From Phialocephala subalpina (lineage: Eukaryota; Ascomycota; Leotiomycetes; Helotiales; Mollisiaceae), in assembly GCA_900073065.1 (NCBI GenBank), contig FJOG01000008.1, forward strand, positions 1,647,065 to 1,711,064: a stretch of 64,000 nucleotides of DNA, read 5' to 3'. Of the stretch, positions 35,801 through 46,067 are shown piece by piece. The position numbers and the translations under genes are program-made. The notes beneath the pieces are model-generated. The model did not search any database, had not been told where the DNA came from, and saw nothing but the letters and a program-made list of their open reading frames with translations. Positions within the stretch are counted from its first letter, which is position 1. Every line of letters starts with the position of its first letter.

Positions 35801-37171
35801 CGATCCATGTATAAATAGACAGTCTATAGCCTCTCAGTACGCGGAAGGCTACACGCCAAATTTGTTGAGATGTTAGAGTGGAGGTCGGTTGTGAACTTCT
35901 TGGGGACGGAAAGCACACTAGATAGTGTTGATATGTCCCAAGAGCTCAAGCTCCATACCAGGAGCCTCTGGTAGTACTGATGAGGTGACTTCAAGTCATG
36001 CGAATTCGGTCGACAACGGCGGAAGAATGACAACAATCGAAAGCATATTGAGACCATGCCGGTAAATCCAACTCCTCTAGGCTTCGAGGCCTCCAACAAA
36101 GACGAGTCCAGTCATGATCGCAATGCTCGGAAGAATTCAAGAAAGGATGACGTTAAATATCATCACCCTCAAACTTCACTTGGATGTCTTCAGAAATGGA
36201 TTGATCATTCGGGACGGGTCATGCCACGCGGCTAACGCGCCAATTCCCGAAATACTTACTCTTCAACCCTTGCCGACCGACTCCTGAACATGCATGCCTG
36301 CCTGCTCCCGCCCGGGACAATGGACACTGGTCAACCGCTGGCACTTGAACAAACAAACACCAGAAACCTGATGCAGGCAGCCGCACAATGGGAGATTGAA
36401 CAGGACACACAGCACACATTGAACTGCTGGATCGGGACTCGCGGACTCGGGAGGAAGATTTGGCTTATGAGGCTGTGCCCTTCGTGCGAGCGGTAGCGAG
36501 GCCGATCATTGCTCAAGTGCAGCTTCTGAAACGAGCGGTATATGGGATGAGATAGGATGGTTCAAGGGAGGTACCTGTATGACGCTGAAAGAAGATCGGT
36601 AAGATAGGGGGTGCGGCGCGGGCCATGATGGGGAAATTTACTCTATTCGAGGAGACATCAGTGTTTGCGTTACGCCTGGGATTGCAGTTGGGGGATATCA
36701 ATTGGCTCTGCAGGCCTGATCCAGCAGGGGAGTCTTCTCGCGATGCGACTTGGGACGTGATACAGAATGACAGTGTGTGTGATATTTGTACGACTCTGCT
36801 GATTCACACCATTCACACCAACGGCTCTGGCTGCCGTTGAAGGAGCTTTCAATGTCCATGCTCTGCAGGTGGTGAAGCACCGATTGGCCGGATGGGGGCC
36901 CGAGAGCAGCGCTAGTAAAAGGGGAGAGAGGAGTGACTCGTGGGATGTCGTGGCGTGCATGCTCCGGCAGAAAACGCGAGTACAGTACCCCATTTTCGAG
37001 GTCTCGGGAACCCTGGTGGGACGAGGTGGTATTGATCAGGATTTGAGCAATTCCAAGAGCGTGGTTGTGACCAGCGGTGCGGAAGACGGGAGCTGCGGGA
37101 AGGAGAAGGGAGAAGAGAGAAGCCGAAGCGGATTGGTAATTGTAGGCATGGACCGATTTCTGGATGACTGA

Positions 37172-37356
37172 TAGTACAGTACAGCATAGTACAGTGCAGT
37201 ACGTAAATTATATGGGGCAGTGGATGTCGAGGGCATGTTGTGGATAGGGGCCACCTCGAAAGAGCTTAGGCACAATGAGGATGAGGATGAGGATGAGGAT
37301 GAGGCTGACCGTTTAAAGAGGGCCAGGAGACGAGACGAGACGAGACGAGACGAGAC
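37172..37356. repeat. Microsatellites upstream of the RNA-binding protein gene
   Basis: There are three simple tracts: AGTAC-type repeats at 37172-37203, a GAGGAT hexamer repeated about 4.5 times at 37276-37304, and an ACGAG pentamer repeated about 6 times at 37327-37356. They generate spurious long frames on the minus strand. Confidence 0.85.
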
Positions 37357-38134
37357 ACACCAAACAGACCCAAAAGTTACTCCGAACTGCACCGGACGAA
37401 CATGCCATGGCCGCCGCGAGTGGGTGTGGACAGGATAAATCCAGGAAGGAGGCCCCTGGTTGGGAACTGAAGATGTACAGGATATATTTTTCATGGCGCT
37501 AGAGTGCGTCAAGTGCAGGACACTCCCGCCCAGTCCAGTCTTGAACAGAGAAGGTACAGTGCGGATGAACATTTATTTATATTTTTCATCCAAGAACACA
37601 CACGGCGCTTGAATGGCTGCCGCAAAGAACCATCGAAACCGAACGTCAACACCTGTGACCCCATCTATCCTACACCTGCAACTCTCTCAGGGTGAATTGA
37701 AGCCGAGTGAATAATGCAACAAGACGTATTTATACACTCACAATCACAATCACTTGCATTTCCAGTGAAAGTGAGAGCGCAGAGCCCTCGCTCCTCGTCT
37801 GCTGCTGGCTATTATCGAGATCGCAACCTGGTCGTTCCGAGCCCATTAAATTCGCGAACGCGCTAAAGAAGAATTCCCTGAACACTCGCAAATTGGTCTT
37901 CTTGTCAACTCTTCTGGGTCCACCTCCTCTCCTTTTTCGAACCACGGAGGGTTAGGAACACTTTGCTACCTGGAGTCATCTTCTTTCATCGAAGCTGCTC
38001 TCCTCTCTTCTTCTCTCATTCCTTTTTCTCCGTCTTGCTTTGCAATCTGGAGCTCACGACGTCGACGACTTCACCTCCCAACCCGGTCCACAAATTCCCC
38101 TCCTTGCCCATCCTTCACCATCTCTACAGGAAAT

Positions 38135-40369
38135 ATGTCGTCGACAGCTCCCAGCCAGCAAGGCAACCTGGATAGATACGTTGTGATTCATGTGGCCACC
38201 ACCTGTGATGAGCACGGAGTCTATGTCACGAAGGATTCTGCAGAGGTGATCGAGCTTGGCTGGATTCTGCTGGACGCAAAGACCTGCGATGAGGTGAGCT
38301 TCAAACCCGAGCTTCGGAATCTGCTACAGAGCAACTACTGATCCTCGATCTACAGCTTCACCGGGAGAGCGTACTCGTCAAGCCGATCAATACCCCTATT
38401 ACACCGCTGTGCAGTAAGTGCCAGAGGAACCGAACAAACCCGAGCTCGAGATTTTATACTCTTCGATCTACGAAGCGCAACTTTGGACATGGGTCTGAAT
38501 ATTTGCTAACGTTGGATTCCTGCAGCAAGCTTGACTACACTCACATGGGAACATGTCCGCAATGCAGGTACCTTCCGGGACGCAATCAACCGCTTCGATG
38601 CATTTGCCTCCGAACACCTTGTCTCTCAAAGCCTCGACTTCTCCTTCGTGACCCTTGACTCCTGGGACCTCCGAGTTCAACTTCCCCGTGAAGCTCGCGA
38701 TAAAGCTGTCGTCCTCCCACCGTACCTCCAGCACTCCCGAACCTTCGATCTACGCACAGAATATCAACGCTGGCAACAACACCACCCCGAGTCCCTCCCA
38801 TTCGGCCCATCTATGCTGTCAAACATATGTGCTGCGTTGGAAGTTGAACCGGTACAAGCCAGTGCGCCAATCAAGCATAACCTGCCGTTCCACCTACAAG
38901 CCCTCGCTCCTGCCTCTCCTCGTAGAGCTATGGAGGAAGCTGTTACCCTGGCTCGAGTTCTCCGTGGACTAATTAGAAAATCTCAACCACCTCACGAGCA
39001 CCCTGACGTTCTTACAAGACCAATGGATGCCCGAGCCGATGTACGAGCATTTTTATCCGAGCGTAGCAAAGTCCTTCACATGGCTGGTCTTCCTCATGAC
39101 ACCACTCAGTCCGAACTCGAGAGCTGGTTTACACAATTTGGAGGTCGTCCTATTGCTTTCTGGACTCTGCGCACTCCCGATCAACACAAGCCAACCGGTT
39201 CTGGTTTCGCTGTGTTTTCGTCCCATGAAGAGGTCAGCCCATCATCCCCTACTCATCTTTATTTACGCTGTTGGGCGTGCCAATGCCAACAAATCGTTGT
39301 GTCCGCACCATACGAGTACATTTTGCTGCTCTATGACAAACTTCTTAATTTATCCCATCATCCACTCGTTAAATTCTTTTTATCTCGAGGACATAGTCTA
39401 ACACCTTACCAGGCGGCAGAGAGTCTTTGCATGAATGGCAGAGCCCTTAACGAGAAAGCTATTGAGGTCTCCCCCTCCTCTAGCCGTGTCCTTGACAGAG
39501 CTGCAGAAATCCTTACTCCGTTCCCACCCAGCAAGAACCGACCTCGCCCTGGAGACTGGACTTGCCCATCTTGTGGTTTCTCGAACTTCCAACGTCGTAC
39601 CGCCTGTTTCCGATGCTCTTTCCCGGCTATGAGCGCTGGTCCTAGTGGCGATGCGATGGGCGCCTATGGTGGCGGTTACGGCTATGGCCCACCAGCCATG
39701 ATGCCACCACCTCAACATATGAGTCACCACGGCGGTATGGGAGGTCACGGAGGTGGACGAATGGGTGGCAGTGGTGGTGTTGTACCTTTCCGAGCTGGTG
39801 ACTGGAAGTGTGGGTCTGAGGGCTGTGGATATCACAACTTTGCGAAGAACGTCAGCTGTCTCCGATGTGGCGCTAGCCGTGCAGGTGCAGCGGTTGTGGC
39901 TGACTCTGGCTACCCTTCTCCAATGGAGACTCCTTCGAGCTACGGCATGGGACCTGGATCGATGGCAGGAACTCCTGGCCCCGGTCCATTCGCTTCTGCT
40001 GCTGGCTTCGGTTCTTCTGGTGGTTATGGCGGTCAACACTTCGGCGGTCCTCAAAGCACTTTTGCGCTCCCATCAGGTCTCGGAGGTTCATCTGGTCCAT
40101 ACCCTGGATCTTTGAACACCCACTTCAGCCCCAGCGCTGGTGCTCATTCTGCTGGTCCTTTCGACAGCCGTGCTGCTGAAGCTGCTTTCTCATCTGCCAC
40201 GAACGGCCCTGCTTCTGCCGGTCCTTCCAACAATTACAACTACCCTGGCGATAGCAGCGATCCCTTTGCTTTCCTCTCTACCAACCTAGGTAATTTGTCG
40301 ATGAGCGGTGATGCACGCCAAAACGGCGGATCAGCCCAGCTTAGTGCACCGAGCAAGTCTCCTGCCTAA
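38135..40369 (+). CDS. RNA-binding protein: degenerate exonuclease fold, RRM, two RanBP2 zinc fingers (Arp-like)
   Basis: Spliced model: 38135-38293, 38356-38413, 38526-39232, 39413-40369, giving 626 residues. Residues 1-210 follow an ERI1-like DEDDh exonuclease fold (EVIELGWILLDAKT, LVKPINTPITPLC, LTTLTWEHV, then TLDSWDLRVQLPREA). The first catalytic pair is not conserved, though: IHVATTC replaces the usual DxE-type strand, so nuclease activity is doubtful. An RRM follows (VLHMAGLPHDTTQSELESWF to GSGFAVFSSHEE, continuing AAESLCMNGRALNEKAIEV). Two RanBP2 C4 zinc fingers come next (GDWTCPSCGFSNFQRRTACF and GDWKCGSEGCGYHNFAKNVS), in a Gly/Tyr/Ser-rich low-complexity tail. This matches the conserved fungal asparagine-rich-protein (Arp) group, presumed mRNA binders. 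Intron 3 is 180 nt, a multiple of three, and free of stops. Confidence 0.87.
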
Positions 40370-42203
40370 GTGTATATTTGCGAGTTTGTTTTGCGCCATC
40401 AGTTCCTCTTGATTGATCTCGGTCTATACATAGGTCTCGGTTCTCTTCCACTTGTATGACTATGTTTCAGGACGGCTTCGGGGGTTCGGAATGAGGCATA
40501 GACACACTTGTGTTCAGAGCTTTCTAGACTATTGCGCCTGGTTTGTTTTATGATGGCATTGTGTTTGGCATGCGGGATATTCGGCGGTGGCAGGTTGGTC
40601 GGCGTGGGAGGCATAAAGAAAAGGCAGGGGCAAAATTCAAAACTCACTCTTCACCACTACTATACAAAGCGGCACAGTTCGGACGAATTTCCAAAATTTG
40701 AAAGCAAGCAATCGATTTGTTGTCAGGAGGACGGAGTTCTTTAATGCGGATGGAAAGGGTTGGGTTATATCGGAAACAACACTCTGGGCGAAGGTGCAGG
40801 ACAAAGGCAGCAAAGCAACTCATTTGATTCTGAATGTTGTTACGTTACGTGCGGTGCGACTCTGAATGCAACACGAAAAGAAAATCAAGAAAAAGAAAGA
40901 CATCATCGTTTGTGCTTGGCTTTGGGTGCATAGCGAAGGGAGCGTGGGGCATGGGGGTTTGCTTGGGTCGGCGACATCTGGGGTTCGTTTTCATTCCGCC
41001 ATTCTCGAAATTTTCATCATCGATTGCTTTCTCACCACGCTCGCTCTGGACCACTTCCGAGTTTCGGCTTTCAAAAAGTTCAGCATGGCATCCAACATTC
41101 GAGCATGTGGCGAATCAGTTTCGGGTACGGATGGAATGGAGGATCTGCAGATTTCGATGGATCCCTACTTCTTGTTTTGTATTCTCAACCTCCTGCGTTT
41201 GTTTCCTCCTTTCTGCTTTCCATGTTTTCCTTGTTTCATACTTTCTCCTTCACGTGTTGTATGTAGTGGATCTAATCAAAGGATCGTTGTCTTCTTGATT
41301 GGATGTCGGACTTTGCCTTGGATCTGGATTGGGAGGTGGAACTTGATCTAGGTGTTGGTAGATGGATGGAATGGACGATGTTGATGACCTTGACATGGTG
41401 GAGTCGGTGGAAGGTGGTCTTTTTTGCTTCGATGTTTTTCCTCTTTTTCTGTGTAGTTTTCTTTGATATTTGTGGAAGAGGGCAGGCAGGTGGATGGTGG
41501 TACCATGTGTTAGATAGATAGTATATGAAGTGCTGCGATGAGCGGCCTTCATAAATACATAGTGTTGAAATTCACCTTGATCTTCTTGTGCCTCTGAAAT
41601 CCCTACCTTGAATTATCCGGCCTCGCTTCAATACACTACTTTCTAACCAAACGGCTCATCAACACCAACACTCAAACCATCACGGAGCTCGCAGCTCTTC
41701 TATTGTTTCTTTCTGACGTCAAAACCATTCCCACAACACGTACCGAAATCCAATGACTAACTAGCTCCACCCCAATCCCAAAATCCTCGCCAACTAACTT
41801 AGCTCCCGCCACCAAGCCACGTGCGTAGTGAAAAAGGGGCTCAACCTTCAGCTCCCTTCAACTCCCCCTTAGATCAATTGAAAGGTACACGGCTCAGAAT
41901 GTGGTGCTTTGGAAGCTCGGATGAAGCAGAAACGCCACCAAGAGGGCCGTCTGGTATCGTGGCTTGTTTGAATTTGTTCGCTACGTTCTTTTGCTGGTTT
42001 TGTGCATGCCGCTCTAGTGCATAAGGGGTGAGGAAGGAAGGAAGGGTCTTAAGGGGCAGGACTCTTGGTTACGAGGTACTTGGATACGAAGCGACGAGAG
42101 TTTGGTTTCTTGAACTTCTTGGTAAAGACGTACGAATTTCCAGTGAGCAACTCTCAGACCTCGAACTCACCACTGACCCCAACTCCGGGTTCAACAATCC
42201 ACA
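40370..42203. other. Intergenic, no gene recognised
   Basis: This is 1.8 kb between the RNA-binding protein gene and the F-box gene. Overlapping frames up to about 160 codons occur on plus near 40.8-41.35 kb but lack start context, domain or splice logic. Probably UTR and promoter sequence. Confidence 0.5.
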
Positions 42204-44108
42204 ATGTCAGCAGCAGTTCCGGCTTCCATGGAACGACTCTCACCCGAAATCTTTGGCCAAATACTCAACCACATCACCACCACCCAAGACCTCACTTCCC
42301 TCTGCTCAGTACCAAAGAGCATGTATCATCGCATCGTACCCAAGCTTTATTATTCTTTTAGTTATCATGGATTGAAACATTCGAATCATTCTTTGAAATC
42401 TTTTCTTAAAACTGTTATTTGGAGGCCGGATTTGGCGGCATTTGTGAAAGAGGTGGATCTTAGGGAGTGGGGTGATGTTCCGAGATGTGAGTGACAATTT
42501 TGTTTTTGGCCATGTGGTTGGGTGTGAGCTAATCAGTTGGTAGTGGAGGATCAAGTTGGGATACCTGGGGATGGGAAGGATGATGGGTGGGGTGATGGGA
42601 GGGAAGAGGGTCGTGTTGATGGTGGAAATGGAGAATCCGACACTACTTCGGATCACGGGAATGATAAATTTGATGACGAAGCTGCGTACGAGGAGGAAGA
42701 TGAAGACTTTGAAGCGTCCGGCTCAGATGAAAGCGACGCGAATTCCGACGAAATGGACTACGACGAAGAAGAAGATCTTGGGTTTGCAGGGACGCCTCTA
42801 GCTCGTTTAGCCAAAGATTGTGGTTTAACAGTCAAGGAGATTCTACGGAGCGAGGCTGAAATCATGGGTCTCACGAATCGAAGTTTGCTTGCTGACTACC
42901 ACACAGCCATCAACGAGGATAAAGAGGAGGCTCTCAACCTAACAAATGTCCAGACACTGTACATGGTTGCTCCTGATGAACATTGGGGCGAACCGAAGCC
43001 GATCGTGGATCTGCTCAATGATACTGAAAAGTTCGAAGAATCCAAAGTTCTTCGGAAACTAGAAACTGGGTACTCTTGCAGTGTGCTTCGTGAGTACAAT
43101 CACTAACGAAGCCCCTAACAACTTAACTAACAATCAGCACCAGACATTAGTGGCAATAGCCTCCAAGAATACGAAATGGAATTCCAATTCCTCCTCCCTT
43201 TCCTCTCCATCTCAAGCCTCCGCTCAATGTATACCCTCTCAATCCACACCTTCGACGACCCCGATGGCGACTTCCAGCCCCTGGATCTCTCATCCCTCAA
43301 AGGGACATCAGACATCGCCTTCCTCGCCTGGGACGAAGCAGACATCACATGGATGGACACCGTCAAAGCCATCGCTATCCCCAAAGCACTTGAATCCTTC
43401 CGATGGTCTCAAAACTTCGAGTGTTTCAGTCCCGGGACTTGTTATGGACCGTTCCAAAGCGAGATTGGGAAGGCGCTGTTGGCTCATAAAGATAGTTTGA
43501 GAAGCTTGGATTTGGATGTGAGGCATCGATATTGTGATGGGGAGGGATATCCGGGGAATCCGTTTGGGACGGTTGAGGCGTTGAGGAGGACGTATCCGGA
43601 TGCGGAGGATAATAGGATGCCCCAGGAAGGCATACTCATCGGATCTCTCAGAGAGTTCTCTACACTGAGAGAATTGGCCATCGATGCCACTTCGCTATGT
43701 GGACATTAGGACTGGAGTCCTGCTCCAATCAAGATGATAGACGCTCTTCCACCGAATCTTGAGAAGCTCAACCTTCGAGTCTTCTGCCATATGCCTGTCG
43801 AGGACGAACCAGCAGAATTCGAAAACAAGTACTGGGTAGAGCATGTTCTCCACATGCTGAAAAGAGCGCGGGATGAGCTTCCTCGTCTTCAAGAATTATA
43901 CTTTTTACTTATGGATTTGGATCAATCGATCATGGATGATTCGTTGGTCTTCAGGACCATCGACAAAGAGATCTGGCCACTTTGTACCAGGGCTGGAATT
44001 GCGACTGGTTATATGGTTCTTGACTTGAATATCGAGACAGTGGAACCATACTTTCAGGAGCAGAATAAAGTGCGGAATCCTGGGAGAGACTTTTCGAGGG
44101 CTTTTTGA
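42204..44108 (+). pseudogene. F-box protein gene with one in-frame stop
   Basis: Exons 42204-42486, 42544-43089 and 43138-44108 join to a 600-codon frame, broken only by TAG at 43707-43709. The N-terminus is an F-box-like motif (MERLSPEIFGQILNHITTTQDLTSLC). After it come a long acidic stretch (Asp/Glu-rich, about 110-180) and leucine-rich segments (SLRSMYTLSIHTFD, SLRSLDLDVRH, LREFSTLRELAID, PPNLEKLNLRV). F-box proteins link substrates to SCF ubiquitin ligases. Translation as written stops after 466 residues and loses the last 132 codons, which remain free of further stops. This points to a very recent nonsense change, a sequencing error, or readthrough. The codon may have been CAG. No intron covers the stop convincingly. 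Confidence 0.7.
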
Positions 44109-44795
44109 AGAGAGAGATTGGAAGGATTGACATGACTACTCAAAGAGCAAGCGCACTACATCGTGTATGCTGTTCTGGGCAGAGGCTAGTTTTTAGATTT
44201 AAGTTCTCTGTACGTGAATTACTCCGCATTATGTGTGTTGGGGAGCTCCAGCACTAGGCGGTTTTCAATTCAACCATTCGTTTTTGACAGCATTTGCTGC
44301 GACCTTATACATTCTTACAGATTATTCTTGATCGAGGATGGATATTACTCCCGATATTTGAGACTTGTTCAGCATTCGTGAGTACGTGAGATGCAAGTGG
44401 GCCTGCTGAGCTTCCTTCATCCACATTCGAAGTATATACTGTATAACCTCATCTTAGCTGCAATACACTTGCCCGCAATTACTGCCAGTGATAAATAAGA
44501 TTCATTCTCTACTAAATCGTGTCAATGGAATGCCGTGTGTTCGTAATGCAACTATTTGTACTGTGCCTGCCAATCGTTTCCTCTTCTTGATGTGGAGTAG
44601 TTGAAGCTATCACAACAAGCGTTCCCAAATTCCATCGCGGACGGCTATGCCACAGTAACCTCGGAAAACCAACACAAAAAATTCACATCATTCCAGCATC
44701 CCCGGTTGTGCCTATGAACATAGAATTGGTGAATTCTCGCTATCCGCAGGATTTCTCTCTCCTAAATAATTTTAATTATATCAAATTCCGTAAAG
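44109..44795. other. Intergenic between F-box gene and transporter relic
   Basis: 0.7 kb, AT-rich toward 44.77 kb; no gene or repeat identified. Confidence 0.5.
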
Positions 44796-45643
44796 ATGGT
44801 AGTTGACGATATAGAAAAATACGGCGATGGCGCGCCACTGCAGCAAGTTGAAAGCATAGGCATGGATCCAGCAATGTTCGAGAAGCTGTTCCTCACTCCG
44901 CGGACGAAAGTCAGCTGGGACCTGCGGAAGGTGTTTGCAGTTCCTACTCCGGTGTGGTAGACTTCATCCTTGCATCAATGGAACTCCACTGACTTGCCCC
45001 AGGGCTCTTGTTGGGTTCAGCGTTGCTCTTGTCCATTGTCCATCTGTCTCATGGGCCGCAGAGGTTCCGATGCCCAAAAGATGGGCGCCGCAGACTCGTA
45101 ATGCCATGTCCGTGCTTCGTGTTTCCGATACTCATCCATTGCAGGCCAACATATTTCTGGTTCGGCGGCTTGCTTGTTGAAATCGCCGCGGTTGGAGAGT
45201 TCCTCCTCAGAAACGCCTTCGCTCTTGTCATTCTCGCCGGCTATGGTTCGTCTCATCTCCAGATCCACGATGTCTGCGGACTGATGCTATTTTGCAGGAG
45301 CCTGGTTTATAGTTTTTATGACCACGTTGCAACCATTCTACAACGCAGCAGAAGCATATACTCCTATGCCAGAACCAACACTCGCGGCAGCAGCAGCCGC
45401 GGGATAACTGACACCTGGGTTCACTGCAAGCTTCGGTGAGACTCTTTCCTCTGAAATTTTGAAATTGGTACTGACTCTCTCCAAGCTTCCAAGTCCTCTT
45501 CATAGCCGTCGGGATGGTATTTGACCGGGTCGGTGACGTTTGCTGTTGTTGATATGCCGTTCCAACTTCCGCTCTCCGATCTGAGCACGGTCATCAAAGG
45601 CAGATCGGAGAGGTTGAAGGAGAAGGAGGTGAAGCAGAAGTAA
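44796..45643 (+). pseudogene. Decayed GPR1/FUN34/YaaH-family acetate transporter
   Basis: An intact start (MVVDDIEKYGDGAPL, then MDPAMFEKLFLTPRTKVSWD and FAVPTPV) leads into family sequence scattered over frames. Recognisable pieces are ALVGFSVAL, PLSICLMGRRGSDAQK, YFWFGGLLVEIAAVGEFLL, then after a TTTTGCAG acceptor AWFIVFMTTLQPFYNAAEAY, and LTPGFTASF. The C-terminus reads SGWYLTGSVTFAVVDMPFQL then DLSTVIKGRSERLKEKEVKQ. The NPTP-like motif survives as VPTP. Intact relatives are six-helix acetate/ammonia membrane transporters. Here there is a frameshift around 45035. An in-frame TAA (45401-45403) precedes LTPGF where relatives often have Gln. Roughly 60 residues (helices 5-6) are missing. Non-functional. 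Confidence 0.8.
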
Positions 45644-46067
45644 GACAAGCGAGTGTTGGGCCAAAGCAGGCATGGGAACGAACCTGAAATTGTCGAGATT
45701 AGTATCACCGCAGCTAAGAGTTTGCAACTTACCGGCAGACAACTCGGTTCAAGATTATAGTACCGTCCTGAGAGTTTGTGCTAAGGAATCACGATTATAA
45801 TCATGACTCTGACCTGGGCTGAACAGTTCAATTGCCACCTATGTCTAGTGCCTATTTTACAGAAACAGCCCCTCACGCCGAAACCCATGCTTCGTTTTAC
45901 ATTCCCCCATGTTTATACAGACGCCTCAACCATGGACCGTAACTGACGAGACCTCCAATACAGAAAAAGGGTGCGATCACCAAATCGTACTCATTAAATC
46001 GTAATGCATGTCAAATGCCAATTCATCCAACGGCATTCAAGACGTTTCTGTCCAAGCCTTTCAGCCA
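45644..46067. other. Intergenic, convergent 3' flanks
   Basis: About 0.4 kb between the transporter relic and the XRN1 stop codon. No gene or repeat seen. Confidence 0.5.

Larger units (their letters stand above)
29570..35817. other. Series of TATA-like boxes in the gene desert
   Basis: Plus-strand boxes include TATAAAAC 29570, TATAAAGG 30203, TATATACA 30660, TATAAATA 30789, TATATACC 31222, TATAAAAG 31805, TATAAATA 32182 and TATATATA 32364. To the right, boxes readable on the minus strand include TATTTAAG near 32816, TATATAC near 33650, TATTTAAG near 34098, TATATATAG near 34750, TATATAAG near 35025, TATTTATAC near 35215 and TATTTATAC near 35815. Two minus-strand units (32.8 and 34.1 kb) share CTATTTAAGCAYAAGRACTC. 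The boxes are followed only by very short ORFs. Biological meaning unknown. Confidence 0.4.
27744..38134. other. 10.4-kb gene desert
   Basis: I find no recognisable protein, tRNA or transposase in this interval, which is far longer than any other gap here. It is not strongly AT-rich. It contains many TATA-like boxes between about 29.5 and 35.8 kb, a 12-bp tandem repeat at 29.4 kb, a hairpin with T16 at 32.6 kb, a 228-codon orphan frame on minus at 35.1-35.8 kb, and microsatellites at 37.2-37.4 kb. The last kilobase is the promoter and leader of the RNA-binding protein gene. Confidence 0.6.

Noticed and set aside
37036..37572. 178-codon frame on minus with a Ser run
   Set aside because: It is produced by the GAGGAT and ACGAG microsatellites, with no domain or promoter support.
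39398..40054. 218-codon frame on minus
   Set aside because: It is antisense to the zinc-finger and Gly-rich part of the Arp-like gene; its composition is a shadow of the coding strand.
40834..41351. Overlapping frames of 154 and 161 codons on plus
   Set aside because: They overlap each other in different frames, have no domain, and lie in the 3' flank of the Arp-like gene.
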